Counted from the stretch's first letter, positions 26,657 through 34,924 are shown. The stretch: DNA of 64,000 nt from Bacillus safensis (GCA_030159235.1 BSBG01000005.1:248001-312000); one strand, 5' to 3'. Numbers and translations are program-made. The notes: generated from the sequence alone by a model not told the origin.

Positions 26657-28141
26657 TTAGTCTTGAAGGTTAATCCAGACACTTTTGACTTCTGTATAGT
26701 TGTTAAGGGCGTATGATCCCATTTCTCTGCCAAGACCTGATTGCTTATATCCTCCAAACGGGGAGGCGGCATCAAAGACATTATAGCAGTTAACCCAAAT
26801 CGTTCCTGCTTCAAGACGTGCAGCGATATCATGGGCATGCTTTAAGTTTTCTGTCCAAAGTCCTGCTGCTAATCCATAATCAGACTGATTGGCCCGTTCG
26901 ACCACTTCATCAATGGAATCGTAAGGAATGGCAGCTAAGACAGGTCCGAAGATTTCTTCTTTGGCAATGGTCATTTCATCATCTACATCTTTAAAAATAG
27001 TAGGGGAGACGAAATAGCCAGCCTCATAAGGGCAATCGCCGCCAACAACGGCTGTTGCACCTTCTGATTTCCCTTTTTCAATATAGCCTAACACGCGTTC
27101 ATGTTGTTCTTTACTTACAAGAGGCCCAATTTGCGTATCTTGATGTAGACCAGCACCTTGTTTGAGTGTTCCAGCATATTTGGCCATTTGATCGACCACT
27201 TCATCATATTGACTCCGGTGAACAAAGACCCTGGAGCCTGCACAGCATACTTGGCCTTGGTTAAACATGACACCATTTAAAGCACCTGGGATGGCTTTCT
27301 TTAAATCTGCATCTGGTAAAATAATATTCGGTGATTTTCCGCCAAGCTCCAAAGTGACCCTCTTAATGGTCTTAGCGGCTTTCTCCATGATTAATTTCCC
27401 AACACTTGTTGACCCAGTAAAGGCCAGCTTGTCCACGTCAGGATGATCAGTTAATGCGTTACCAGCTGTTTCGCCAAATCCAGGAACGATGTTAATGACG
27501 CCTTCTGGGAAGCCTGCTTTGTCAACTAATTCTGCTAAATAAAGAGCAGAAAGTGGGGTTTGTTCTGCTGGCTTTAAAACGATGGTGCATCCTGTGGCAA
27601 GTGCGGCGCCCATTTTCCACATGGCCATGAGCAGCGGAAAGTTCCATGGAATGATTTGTCCTACAACGCCAACCGGCTCATGGCGAGTATAATTGAAATA
27701 TCCTTGACTGACAGGAATGGTTTGTCCATTCATTTTTGTCGTCCAGCCCGCATAATAGCGCATGTGCTCAATAGCAAGAGGTATATCTGCATTTGTTGTT
27801 TCATTAATCGGTTTTCCGTTATCTAATGTTTCAAGCTGTGCCAATTCTTCTTGGTTTTCTTCCATTAAATCAGCCAGCTTAAACATGAGGCGGGCGCGTT
27901 CAGCGGCAGACATTGAGCGCCAAGGACCATGAAAGGCTTTTTTTGCTGCTTTTACTGCCTCATCAATGTCTTTTGCGCCTGCTTCATATACATCAATAAG
28001 GGTTTCGCCAGTGGCTGGGTTAGGAGTAGAAAAGGTTTTGTTATCGTGACTTGTGACAAACTGACCATTAATGTAGAGTTTTTTCGTCCCTTGGAGAAAA
28101 GATTCGAGTTTTGAACTAATTTGAAGTGTTGTAGAGCTCAT
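26657..28141 (-). CDS. dhaS: NAD(P)-dependent aldehyde dehydrogenase
   Basis: A 494-residue ALDH. The motifs are PWNFPL near 165, nucleotide-binding FTGSTSVGK near 241, general base Glu265 (LELGGKSPN) and nucleophile Cys299 (GQVCCAGSR). It oxidises aldehydes to acids in the cytosol; the natural substrate is not fixed by sequence. A perfect AAGGAGGT precedes the ATG. Position next to sqhC matches B. subtilis dhaS. A cre-like site lies about 85 bp upstream. Confidence 0.9.
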   Translation of the reverse strand: MSSTTLQISSKLESFLQGTKKLYINGQFVTSHDNKTFSTPNPATGETLIDVYEAGAKDIDEAVKAAKKAFHGPWRSMSAAERARLMFKLADLMEENQEELAQLETLDNGKPINETTNADIPLAIEHMRYYAGWTTKMNGQTIPVSQGYFNYTRHEPVGVVGQIIPWNFPLLMAMWKMGAALATGCTIVLKPAEQTPLSALYLAELVDKAGFPEGVINIVPGFGETAGNALTDHPDVDKLAFTGSTSVGKLIMEKAAKTIKRVTLELGGKSPNIILPDADLKKAIPGALNGVMFNQGQVCCAGSRVFVHRSQYDEVVDQMAKYAGTLKQGAGLHQDTQIGPLVSKEQHERVLGYIEKGKSEGATAVVGGDCPYEAGYFVSPTIFKDVDDEMTIAKEEIFGPVLAAIPYDSIDEVVERANQSDYGLAAGLWTENLKHAHDIAARLEAGTIWVNCYNVFDAASPFGGYKQSGLGREMGSYALNNYTEVKSVWINLQD

Positions 28142-28226
28142 AAATAAACAAACCTCCTTAAAGATATGGATTGTTCTGCGAGTTCTAGGTGGGAAAAGCG
28201 AACATAAACCTTTATACGCACAATGA

Positions 28227-28240
28227 TGTAAACGTATACA
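28227..28240 (-). promoter_or_regulatory. Candidate CcpA cre site upstream of dhaS
   Basis: TGTAAACGTATACA is nearly palindromic and matches the cre consensus TGWAARCGYTWNCW with one mismatch in either orientation. Position favours control of dhaS. Confidence 0.55.
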
Positions 28241-28346
28241 TTCATCATATTACACGACATGTTTGAAAGCAATCCATAACACTCATTGCAATTCACAAAA
28301 ATTTAGCTACAATAAATGTATAGATGAAAAAAGGAGTTTTTAAATC

Positions 28347-28559
28347 ATGATCCATCAAAATTGGCAAACGACTCAAACGTTAAAACAAGTAAAATGTGTA
28401 CATACGAATGCGAAAAAATATATGGTCGACCGTGCATTAACGGTTGGAAGCACATATGAAGTGAAAAATGAAACTGAGGAATTCCTATTTGTTGTTGATA
28501 ATACGGGTAAAGTAGGCGGGTATTACAAGGAGTATTTCGAAGATATTTCGGCTGAATGA
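28347..28559 (+). CDS. DUF6501-like small protein
   Basis: A 70-residue protein starting MIHQNWQTTQTLKQVKCVH, with AAAAGGAG upstream. It looks like a small beta-barrel domain (YEVKNETEEFLFVVDNTGKVGGYYKEYF). It matches my memory of the DUF6501 family in bacilli. The function is unknown. It is divergent from dhaS. Confidence 0.7.
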   Translation: MIHQNWQTTQTLKQVKCVHTNAKKYMVDRALTVGSTYEVKNETEEFLFVVDNTGKVGGYYKEYFEDISAE

Positions 28560-28608
28560 TTTTGAGGGTCATCACTCATACTAAGAAAAACAGTAAAGGG
28601 TGATGATG

Positions 28609-28746
28609 ATGAAAAAGCAGCAAAATGGCGATCAGGAAAATCAACAGGCTTGGCTTGAGAACGAGGATGCTGATATGGCGATTACGCTTGAGCAGATTTC
28701 CGATGTGTATGCCGAGGGAACGATTGATACACCAAAAGACGAATAG
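28609..28746 (+). CDS. Small acidic protein, 45 residues
   Basis: A short gene encoding MKKQQNGDQENQQAW ... IDTPKDE. It has AAAGGG eight bases before the chosen ATG, the third of three tandem in-frame ATG codons (28603, 28606, 28609). The product is strongly acidic and probably soluble. A perfect terminator follows, so it is likely co-transcribed with the upstream DUF6501 gene. I do not recognise the family. Confidence 0.6.
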   Translation: MKKQQNGDQENQQAWLENEDADMAITLEQISDVYAEGTIDTPKDE

Positions 28747-28755
28747 TCATTTAAA

Positions 28756-28789
28756 AACAGTGATTTGGCATCATCACTGTTTTTTTATT
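28756..28789 (+). terminator. Terminator after the small acidic gene
   Basis: AACAGTGAT (28756-28764) pairs with ATCACTGTT (28773-28781), followed by T7. Confidence 0.85.
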
Positions 28790-29025
28790 GGAATGATTCA
28801 GCATTTTTTCTTGCAAAGAACTGAAACTTTTTTCCTGCTTTAGCAGTCTAAATAAGTAGAGGAAAGAGCATCGGATCAAAAAGAAAAAGTTTAATGAAAT
28901 TTAATCTATTCGTAATGGAATAACGACCATTTATAGCGTATTCTATAAGTGAGAATAAAACGTACCCACAAAGCCGTGTGGCCGTTTTGTCATAAAGGAA
29001 TTTGATGCAGGAAGAGGGGGTTTAC

Positions 29026-29364
29026 GTGGGTATTTTTTCTGTCAGTAAACAAAATGATAAGAAATTCGAATCCTTATTGATTGAAGGGGAAAGAATTGAG
29101 GCTGTTTACAGACTGCGTCACGACCAAATTTGCTTTACTAATAAACGACTGATCTTTGGCGATAACCGCGTATTTTCTAAGAAGAAAGTCAGGGTCTCCT
29201 TGCCGTATCGATCAATTGAAAGTTTTGCCATTCAAGAAGCTGGCGTGTTTGATCAGGACACAGGTATGCTGCTTGTCACAAGCTCAAAAGTATTTGAACT
29301 CGACTTTTCTAAAGAGACGGATTTGAGTGATGTGCAAGCCATTTTGACAAAACATCTTTGCTGA
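29026..29364 (+). CDS. Bacterial PH domain protein (bPH_1 type)
   Basis: A GTG at 29026 after AGAGGGGG gives 112 residues starting MGIFSVSKQ; an ATG at 29005 with AAAGGAA close upstream is the alternative. The sequence KFESLLIEGERIEAVYRL ... FTNKRLIFGD ... LPYRSIESF has the bPH_1 pattern, a single PH-like beta barrel with a C-terminal helix. B. subtilis YvbH has a similar domain. Function is unknown; it is a single-gene unit. Confidence 0.7.
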   Translation: MGIFSVSKQNDKKFESLLIEGERIEAVYRLRHDQICFTNKRLIFGDNRVFSKKKVRVSLPYRSIESFAIQEAGVFDQDTGMLLVTSSKVFELDFSKETDLSDVQAILTKHLC

Positions 29365-29441
29365 TCAACCTTGCGCGATTACATAGATCATATGCACTTT
29401 TCTCATTCTTCGTTCTTATTTTCATAGATCGCACATTGCTG

Positions 29442-29473
29442 AGCCTTTCCCATCTGACGGGAAGGGCTTTTTT
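29442..29473 (+). terminator. Terminator after the PH-domain gene
   Basis: AGCCTTTCCC (29442-29451) pairs with GGGAAGGGCT (29459-29468) with one G-U pair, followed by T6. Confidence 0.8.
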
Positions 29474-29541
29474 CTGCATAGGTGTTTGAATGACCGCAAA
29501 AAAGGATAAAGATGAAACAGATACAGAAAGGAGAATGAACG

Positions 29542-30189
29542 ATGAAAGTTTTAGTTGCAGGAGCAAATGGACATACAGGCAGGCTTGTCGTTCGTTATTT
29601 AAAAGAAAAAGGGCATGAGCCGCTTGCTCTCATTCGAGATGAAAAACAAGCTGATACGTTAAAAGAACTTGGTGCAGTACCTGTCATCGGTGATCTTGAA
29701 AAGGATGTGACAGATGCTGTGAAACAAGCAGAGGCAGTCATCTTCGCAGCTGGTTCAGGCTCAAAAACAGGTGCAGATAAGACCATTGCCGTCGATCAAG
29801 AAGGGGCAAAACGCCTCGTTGATACAGCGAAAAAAGAAAACATACAGCATTTTGTTATGCTTAGTTCCTATAATGCCGATGACCCGAACCAGGGAAAAGG
29901 GCAAGGAAGTATGGAAACTTATTATGAAGCGAAAAGAAAAGCAGATGAGCACTTAAAACAGTCCGGTCTTTCCTATACCATTGTTCGCCCAGGTGCCTTG
30001 CTGCATGAGGATAAGACAGGAAAGATTGAAGCAGCCGAGCATATTTCAGATGATCAAAACATCGAGATTTCAAGAGCGGATGTAGCTGTTGTTCTTGTGG
30101 AAAGCTTAACAGAATCCAATGTGAAGAATAAGGCCTTTGACTTGATCAAAGGTGATACACCAGTAGAAGAAGCACTTCGCAAGCTTTAA
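29542..30189 (+). CDS. NAD(P)-binding atypical SDR protein (YhfK-like)
   Basis: A 215-residue Rossmann protein starting MKVLVAGANGHTGRLV, where GANGHTG (7-13) is the dinucleotide-binding loop. The motif VMLSSYNADDP, then YYEAKRKADEHL with the Tyr/Lys pair, and YTIVRPGAL are typical of SDR_a5 proteins. B. subtilis YhfK is the closest protein I remember. It may reduce or bind a small substrate, or act as a regulator; unknown. GAAAGGAG precedes the ATG. Confidence 0.8.
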   Translation: MKVLVAGANGHTGRLVVRYLKEKGHEPLALIRDEKQADTLKELGAVPVIGDLEKDVTDAVKQAEAVIFAAGSGSKTGADKTIAVDQEGAKRLVDTAKKENIQHFVMLSSYNADDPNQGKGQGSMETYYEAKRKADEHLKQSGLSYTIVRPGALLHEDKTGKIEAAEHISDDQNIEISRADVAVVLVESLTESNVKNKAFDLIKGDTPVEEALRKL

Positions 30190-30192
30190 ATG

Positions 30193-30228
30193 AAAAAAGC
30201 TGCTGCCAAATACGCGGCGGCTTTTTTC
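30193..30228 (+). terminator. Terminator after the SDR gene
   Basis: AAAAAGCTGCTGC pairs with GCGGCGGCTTTTTT through G-U-containing pairs around a short loop. Confidence 0.75.
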
Positions 30229-30280
30229 ATGTTTTCTTTTTCCTTGCAGCGGGAAGGTAATGAGAAAGGAGTGATTGACC

Positions 30281-30781
30281 GTGGGATTAACGAAAGAACA
30301 ACAAGCTGAACTATTCGAAAGATTAATTGAGTTAAAAGAAGATGTAAAAGGATCAAAAAAGAAAGAAGAATCTATGCTCGTTGAATCGAGTGAGATTTCA
30401 AATGGTGTTGGGAATCATATCGCTGATCATGGCAGCATCTATTTAGACCGCATGACAGAACAAACACTGGATCAAGTCGATGATCAGCTTGAAGCTGAAA
30501 TTGATGCAGCACTGAAACGGATGGAAGACGGAACCTATGGGATATGTGAGAAAACAGGGAAAGAGATCCCGTACGAGCGTTTAAAGGCAGTACCATATAC
30601 ACGTTATTCAATTGATGCAAAGAAAAACGAAGAAACCACTCAAGATCCGAACGAGTTTGACCGTTCATTTTCTGATCAAATGCGTGATTTAACGAATAGA
30701 GAAACAATGGATCAATTGCATTCAGATACGTATGAAAGATTAGAGGAAGAGCAAGATATTGATGTGGATGAGGAAAAATAG
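30281..30781 (+). CDS. yocK: DksA/TraR-family protein YocK
   Basis: A GTG at 30281 (AAAGGAG eight bases upstream) gives 166 residues. The N-terminal half is a coiled-coil-like helical hairpin (KEQQAELFERLIELKEDVK). A DksA-type finger region follows (DGTYGICEKTGKEIPYERLKAVP). Only one of the four zinc cysteines remains, so zinc binding is unlikely. B. subtilis YocK is described as a general-stress DksA-like protein. The C-terminus is acidic. It lies before 6S-2 RNA and recQ. Confidence 0.8.
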   Translation: MGLTKEQQAELFERLIELKEDVKGSKKKEESMLVESSEISNGVGNHIADHGSIYLDRMTEQTLDQVDDQLEAEIDAALKRMEDGTYGICEKTGKEIPYERLKAVPYTRYSIDAKKNEETTQDPNEFDRSFSDQMRDLTNRETMDQLHSDTYERLEEEQDIDVDEEK

Positions 30782-30880
30782 GATCATAAACGAAGTTGAA
30801 ATTTTTTCGGAATAATGTTTTCTTATGTACACATGGACAAATATCTCGTATACATGAGTATTTAATAGAAAAAAGATCTC

Positions 30881-30909
30881 TTGAAATTTAATAAACTTTC
30901 GTGTAATAT
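30881..30909 (+). promoter_or_regulatory. Sigma-A promoter of 6S-2 RNA
   Basis: TTGAAA (30881-30886) and TAATAT (30904-30909) are separated by exactly 17 bases. Transcription should start near 30916, at the 5' arm of the RNA closing stem. Confidence 0.75.
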
Positions 30910-30915
30910 AGTTTA

Positions 30916-31147
30916 AAGGCTGCGATGCGCGTAATGTTAATTAAGTTTTAACCTTTAAGCTGTAATAGGGAGTTTTATATTGAAGCCAGAATGTCATGCC
31001 TCCTTAGAGAGGAAGACAGGAACGTTTCTGCAAACACCCACTTTGAGGAGTGGTGGTTTAAAACTTTCTTACTTAGATTACGGCATCCGCAGCTTTTCCT
31101 AGGATGATTCAAGCCATTTTCCATTTCGGAAAATGGCTTTTTATTTT
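30916..31147 (+). ncRNA. bsrB: 6S RNA (6S-2, BsrB type)
   Basis: A non-coding region between yocK and recQ, where B. subtilis carries bsrB. The 5' arm GCTGCGATGCGCGTAAT (30920 on) pairs with the 3' arm ATTACGGCATCCGCAGC (near 31076-31092) through a long stem with two small bulges, as in the closing stem of 6S RNA. The interior is mostly unpaired in the middle, with a GC-rich apical hairpin (CACCCACTTTGAGGAGTGGTGG region). A perfect terminator at 31111-31147 ends the primary transcript. 6S RNA binds the housekeeping RNA polymerase holoenzyme by mimicking an open promoter. Exact ends are estimated. Confidence 0.8.
31111..31147 (+). terminator. Terminator of 6S-2 RNA
   Basis: AAGCCATTTTCC (31111-31122) pairs perfectly with GGAAAATGGCTT (31128-31139), followed by a T-rich tail. 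Confidence 0.85.
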
Positions 31148-31232
31148 GTGAAAAAACGAAATTGAACAGACAGCCTGAAGATGCATGAATGTATGTTAAA
31201 ATAGACAAAACAAATGACGGAGAGGGAATTGG

Positions 31233-33014
31233 ATGTTAGAACAAGCAGAAGCACTCCTGAAACAATATTATGGCTTTGACGCCTTTAGGCAGGGACAGAA
31301 ACAAGCCATTGAATCGATTGTAAACAAACAGAAGGATACGGTCTGCATTATGCCGACCGGCGGGGGGAAATCGGTTTGCTACCAGATTCCTGCCCTGATG
31401 ATGGAAGGAACAACGATCGTTGTATCTCCACTTATTTCTTTAATGAAAGATCAGGTTGATGCACTAAATGAGATGGGCATACGATCGTCTTTTTTAAACA
31501 GCACACTTTCCGCAGCAGAAATGAATGAAAGGCTGAAAAAATGTGAAAATGGTGAATATAAGTTGCTTTATATCACACCTGAACGCTTGCAAAATGAACG
31601 TTTTTTTCAGCTCCTTGATCGGTTAAAGGTCCCATTAATTGCTATTGATGAAGCGCACTGTATTTCTGAATGGGGGCATGATTTTAGGCCAAGCTACCGT
31701 TTTATTCAAGAATGCTTAAATAAGCTGTCAAAAAGGCCGGTGATTGTCGCTTTAACTGCTACAGCTACGAAAAAGGTTCACCAAGATATTTGTGAACAAC
31801 TTGGCATGAACGAAGAAGAAACCATCTTTACCGGGTTTGCTAGAGAGAATTTGTCTTTTCAGGTGGTCAAAGGAGAAAATAGTGACCGCTTTATCACACA
31901 ATATATGAAGAAAAATAAACTTGTGTCTGGCATTATCTATACAGCTACAAGAAAAGAAGCTGACAACATTTACAATCGTCTAAAGAAGCAAAAGATTAAA
32001 GCTGGCATTTATCATGGCGGATTAGATGATGATGTGAGAGAAGAGCAGCAAAACCTATTTTTAAATGATGATATCCAGGTCATGGTCGCTACATCTGCAT
32101 TTGGCATGGGAATTAATAAGTCGAATGTCCGTTTTGTCATTCATCATCAAATTCCAAGGGATATTGAAAGCTACTATCAAGAAGCTGGACGCGCAGGCAG
32201 AGACGGGCTTGAAAGTGAATGCATTTTACTCTTTTCGCCGCAGGGCGTGAGAATGCAGCGCTTCCTCATTGAGCAGTCAACAGATGATGAAGTGCGCTAT
32301 CAGCACGAACTGCTCAAACTAAGACAAATGGTGGATTACTGTCATACTGAGCAATGTCTGCAGCAATTTGTGATGGACTATTTTGATCAATCAGCAAGTA
32401 CTCCTTGCCAAAAATGCAGCAATTGTCTTGACGAGAGAGAGAGTGAAGAGGTCACTCGAGAAGCGCAAATGGTTTTATCGTGTACGGTTAGAATGAACGA
32501 GCGATTCGGAAAAATGATGATTGCCCAAGTACTGGCAGGCTCTAAAAATAAAAAGGTGCTTGAACTTGGCTTCGATCGTCTTCCTACATACGCTCTAATG
32601 AAACAACATTCAGCTCAGCAAATCAGTGATTTTATCGAATTTTTAATTACAGAAGAGTATTTGCATATGTCTGAAGGAGCTTATCCAACGTTAAAAGTGA
32701 CACATAAAGGAAAGAAAGTGTTAGTCGGACAAGAGACTGTGTATAAAAAGCAGGCGGTCAAAAGAGAGGCGATTCAAGAAAATGATGCATTATTTGAGCA
32801 GCTGAGAGCGGTAAGAATGAAGCTGGCGAGAGAGCAGGGCGTTCCGCCATTTGTTGTATTTTCTGATCAAACTTTGAAGGAAATGTCAGCCGTTCAGCCT
32901 AAAACAGAAGAAGAACTCCTCCATATTAAGGGAATCGGCGCTCAAAAAAGAGAGAAATATGGGGATGTTTTTTTAGAAGAAATTCGTTTATTTATAGAAA
33001 AAGAGAAAAAATAA
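31233..33014 (+). CDS. recQ: ATP-dependent DNA helicase RecQ
   Basis: A 593-residue RecQ helicase. The helicase core has Walker A TGGGKS near 47, DEAH box with CISEWGHDFRPSYR, TATATKK and the motif VI region QEAGRAGRDG. The RQC region contains the four-cysteine zinc site (CLQQF ... CQKCSNCLD). A C-terminal HRDC domain (about 515-590) ends in HIKGIGAQKREKYG. It unwinds forked or recombining DNA. It corresponds to B. subtilis YocI/RecQ. Confidence 0.92.
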   Translation: MLEQAEALLKQYYGFDAFRQGQKQAIESIVNKQKDTVCIMPTGGGKSVCYQIPALMMEGTTIVVSPLISLMKDQVDALNEMGIRSSFLNSTLSAAEMNERLKKCENGEYKLLYITPERLQNERFFQLLDRLKVPLIAIDEAHCISEWGHDFRPSYRFIQECLNKLSKRPVIVALTATATKKVHQDICEQLGMNEEETIFTGFARENLSFQVVKGENSDRFITQYMKKNKLVSGIIYTATRKEADNIYNRLKKQKIKAGIYHGGLDDDVREEQQNLFLNDDIQVMVATSAFGMGINKSNVRFVIHHQIPRDIESYYQEAGRAGRDGLESECILLFSPQGVRMQRFLIEQSTDDEVRYQHELLKLRQMVDYCHTEQCLQQFVMDYFDQSASTPCQKCSNCLDERESEEVTREAQMVLSCTVRMNERFGKMMIAQVLAGSKNKKVLELGFDRLPTYALMKQHSAQQISDFIEFLITEEYLHMSEGAYPTLKVTHKGKKVLVGQETVYKKQAVKREAIQENDALFEQLRAVRMKLAREQGVPPFVVFSDQTLKEMSAVQPKTEEELLHIKGIGAQKREKYGDVFLEEIRLFIEKEKK

Positions 33015-33194
33015 AGAGGTTGAAGAAAAAAATAAATTTTTTTCGCTGCACTTGGACACGTTTTCATCAGGAGGTATCTGATCCTTTCAAAACCTTGATA
33101 TGGCGGGTAGGGGAACCGTTTTGTGGTCTGATTTACCAATGGAGAGAGATGTTTCATGTAAAGGAACTGTAATCTAAAACATATCGTTTTGTTA

Positions 33195-33222
33195 TTGAAA
33201 TGACATTTACATATGTTACGAT
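33195..33222 (+). promoter_or_regulatory. Likely sigma-A promoter of yocH, with a poor WalR-like site
   Basis: TTGAAA (33195-33200) and TACGAT (33217-33222) are 16 bases apart. TGTTAT-N5-TGACAT overlapping the -35 region is only a partial match to the WalR pattern TGTWAH-N5-TGTWAH. yocH is a WalR target in B. subtilis. Confidence 0.5.
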
Positions 33223-33269
33223 AGCACTCGTTAGCCGCCATAAAAAGCTAACAAGGGAGGATTTACTTT

Positions 33270-34061
33270 ATGAAGAAGACTATTATGTCCTTGGTTGCTG
33301 TTGCAGCAATCTCAACAACAGCATTTGGAGCACAGCAAGCTTCTGCAAAGGAAATCACTGTGAAGAAAGGTGATACACTTTGGGGAATCTCTCAAAAAAA
33401 TGATGTGTCTCTAAAGGACCTAAAGGGTTGGAACAATTTATCTACAGACATGATTTATGTAGGTGATAAATTAACAATCTCTTCAAAAGAGAAAACTCAG
33501 GAGCAGTATAAAGTCCAGAAGGGGGACAGCCTCTGGAAAATCGCTCAAAAATTCAATGTATCAATTAGCGATATTAAGTCTTGGAATAACTTAAACTCAG
33601 ATATAATTATGATTGGTTCAACATTAAGTGTTGCTGGTCAAAGCTCAGCTCCGGTAAGCTCAGAGCCTGTTCAAAAACAGGCACCTGTCCAAAAAGAGCA
33701 AACAACGAAAAAAGCTGCTCCTAAAAAGGAAACAGCTAAAGCAGAATCATCTTCTGCTAGTCAAAGTGTTCAAAAAGAAATGACTGTAACGGCTACGGCT
33801 TATACAGCAAATGATGGTGGCATCTCAGGTATCACTGCAACAGGGGTAAACTTAAACAAAAACCCAAATGCAAAAGTCATTGCAGTAGATCCTAATGTCA
33901 TTCCATTAGGAAGTAAGGTTTATGTTGAAGGCTACGGTGAAGCCATCGCAGCAGATACTGGCGGCGCAATTAAAGGTAACAAAATTGATGTACACGTACC
34001 AAGCAAATCCCAAGCGAAAAATTGGGGCGTAAAATCAGTCAAAGTAAAAGTACTTAACTAG
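33270..34061 (+). CDS. yocH: Secreted cell-wall hydrolase YocH: two LysM repeats plus 3D domain
   Basis: A 263-residue exported protein. A signal peptide ends around ASA (residue 26). LysM repeats are at about 28-71 and 79-122, then a Lys/Gln/Pro linker, then the 3D domain (171-263) with conserved Asp207 (VDPNVIPLGS), Asp229 (AADTGGAIKG) and Asp240 (IDVHVPS). The fold resembles lytic transglycosylase MltA-type domains, and YocH is a WalRK-controlled peptidoglycan hydrolase in B. subtilis. AAGGGAGG precedes the ATG. Confidence 0.92.
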   Translation: MKKTIMSLVAVAAISTTAFGAQQASAKEITVKKGDTLWGISQKNDVSLKDLKGWNNLSTDMIYVGDKLTISSKEKTQEQYKVQKGDSLWKIAQKFNVSISDIKSWNNLNSDIIMIGSTLSVAGQSSAPVSSEPVQKQAPVQKEQTTKKAAPKKETAKAESSSASQSVQKEMTVTATAYTANDGGISGITATGVNLNKNPNAKVIAVDPNVIPLGSKVYVEGYGEAIAADTGGAIKGNKIDVHVPSKSQAKNWGVKSVKVKVLN

Positions 34062-34083
34062 TAATCTATTGTTTTTTGGAAGA

Positions 34084-34115
34084 AAGCATCAGGTGGCGGC
34101 CTGATGCTTTTATTG
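34084..34115 (+). terminator. Terminator after yocH
   Basis: AAGCATCAGG (34084-34093) pairs with CCTGATGCTT (34100-34109), followed by TTTATTG. Confidence 0.8.
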
Positions 34116-34168
34116 TACCCTTTTTTTGGTCAAAAAAACACATATTTTTCAGAAAAATCCGCATTTTT

Positions 34169-34212
34169 GACAAAAACCAGCGTATATTTCATCATAGACG
34201 CTGGTTTTTGTC
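34169..34212. terminator. Long perfect hairpin between yocH and the GNAT-like gene
   Basis: GACAAAAACCAGCGT (34169-34183) is perfectly complementary to ACGCTGGTTTTTGTC (34198-34212). It is a 15-bp stem with A and T tracts in the outer arms, suitable as a terminator in both directions and probably ending the minus-strand gene. Confidence 0.6.
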
Positions 34213-34213
34213 G

Positions 34214-34726
34214 TTAGCTGTCCACCCAATAAATTTCTCCGCTTTGTTCTTTCCAATTGATTTGGACATCAAATTGGTGCTTTTCATAAAAGTGAATCAA
34301 GCGGTCCACGTGATTCCAATCTCTTTTGACGAGATCACCTGTAATGACTGGGATGTTTTGTTCTCTTGCGATTTCTTTTAAATGCTTCATACAGATTGAA
34401 CCATATCCATTATCGGGAGGTCCTTTAATATCAGCAATATGAATCTTTCCTTCTTCAGGATATTCCGCGATTAAGGAAAAATCAGCTTGTCCGCGAAAAG
34501 CTTTTTCACAATCGCTGAGCATGATTTTACATGTATCGGCACTTTCAATAGCAGAGACAATCATCCATTCATCTTCTTTCGCTTGATCAATGCCAATGAT
34601 CTTTGCTTTTTTCGAAATATCTTTCATATTTTCTTGCATTCGATACATTTGGAACTGCAATTGCTGTAATTCTTGCTCTAATGTCTTCACATCTTTCACT
34701 GTTTCCTGTAAGATTGACAAGTCCAT
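34214..34726 (-). CDS. GNAT-like protein with coiled-coil N-terminus
   Basis: The ATG at 34726 gives 170 residues, but AAAGGAG is only two bases before it; a TTG at 34720 is better spaced and may be the true start. Residues about 1-45 form a coiled coil (TLEQELQQLQFQMYRMQENM). The rest resembles a GNAT acetyltransferase: a beta-strand region, NGYGSICMKHLKEIAREQNIPV like the acetyl-CoA-binding loop and helix, and VDRLIHFYEKHQFDVQ like the C-terminal FYEKxGF motif. The substrate is unknown and the assignment is by pattern only. Confidence 0.6.
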   Translation of the reverse strand: MDLSILQETVKDVKTLEQELQQLQFQMYRMQENMKDISKKAKIIGIDQAKEDEWMIVSAIESADTCKIMLSDCEKAFRGQADFSLIAEYPEEGKIHIADIKGPPDNGYGSICMKHLKEIAREQNIPVITGDLVKRDWNHVDRLIHFYEKHQFDVQINWKEQSGEIYWVDS

Positions 34727-34858
34727 TACTCCTTTCATATAAGAAATGATAAAAACCACATAAATTCCCATTCTAAAGGAAGAGGATAGATCTTTCAAGC
34801 TGTTAGAACGCCGGAAATCGGCAAGTTTGTCTAAAATTCGACGAAGACAGCGAATTCA

Positions 34859-34887
34859 TTGACTTTATAGAGAAAGTTAAATAACAT
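34859..34887 (+). promoter_or_regulatory. Sigma-A promoter of yozB
   Basis: TTGACT (34859-34864) and TAACAT (34882-34887) are separated by 17 bases, about 35 bp before yozB. Confidence 0.6.
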
Positions 34888-34924
34888 ACTCTTAGTCGGA
34901 ACTAATAAAGAGAGGTTTTCAAAC

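Noticed and set aside
29309-29566. Minus-strand frame of 85 codons
   Set aside because: It spans a + strand terminator and the end of the PH-domain gene; no ribosome site or recognisable domain.
33020-33190. c-di-AMP (ydaO) riboswitch before yocH
   Set aside because: Such riboswitches often precede cell-wall hydrolases and the block has GGGGAACC, but other conserved ydaO elements are missing and the promoter is downstream.
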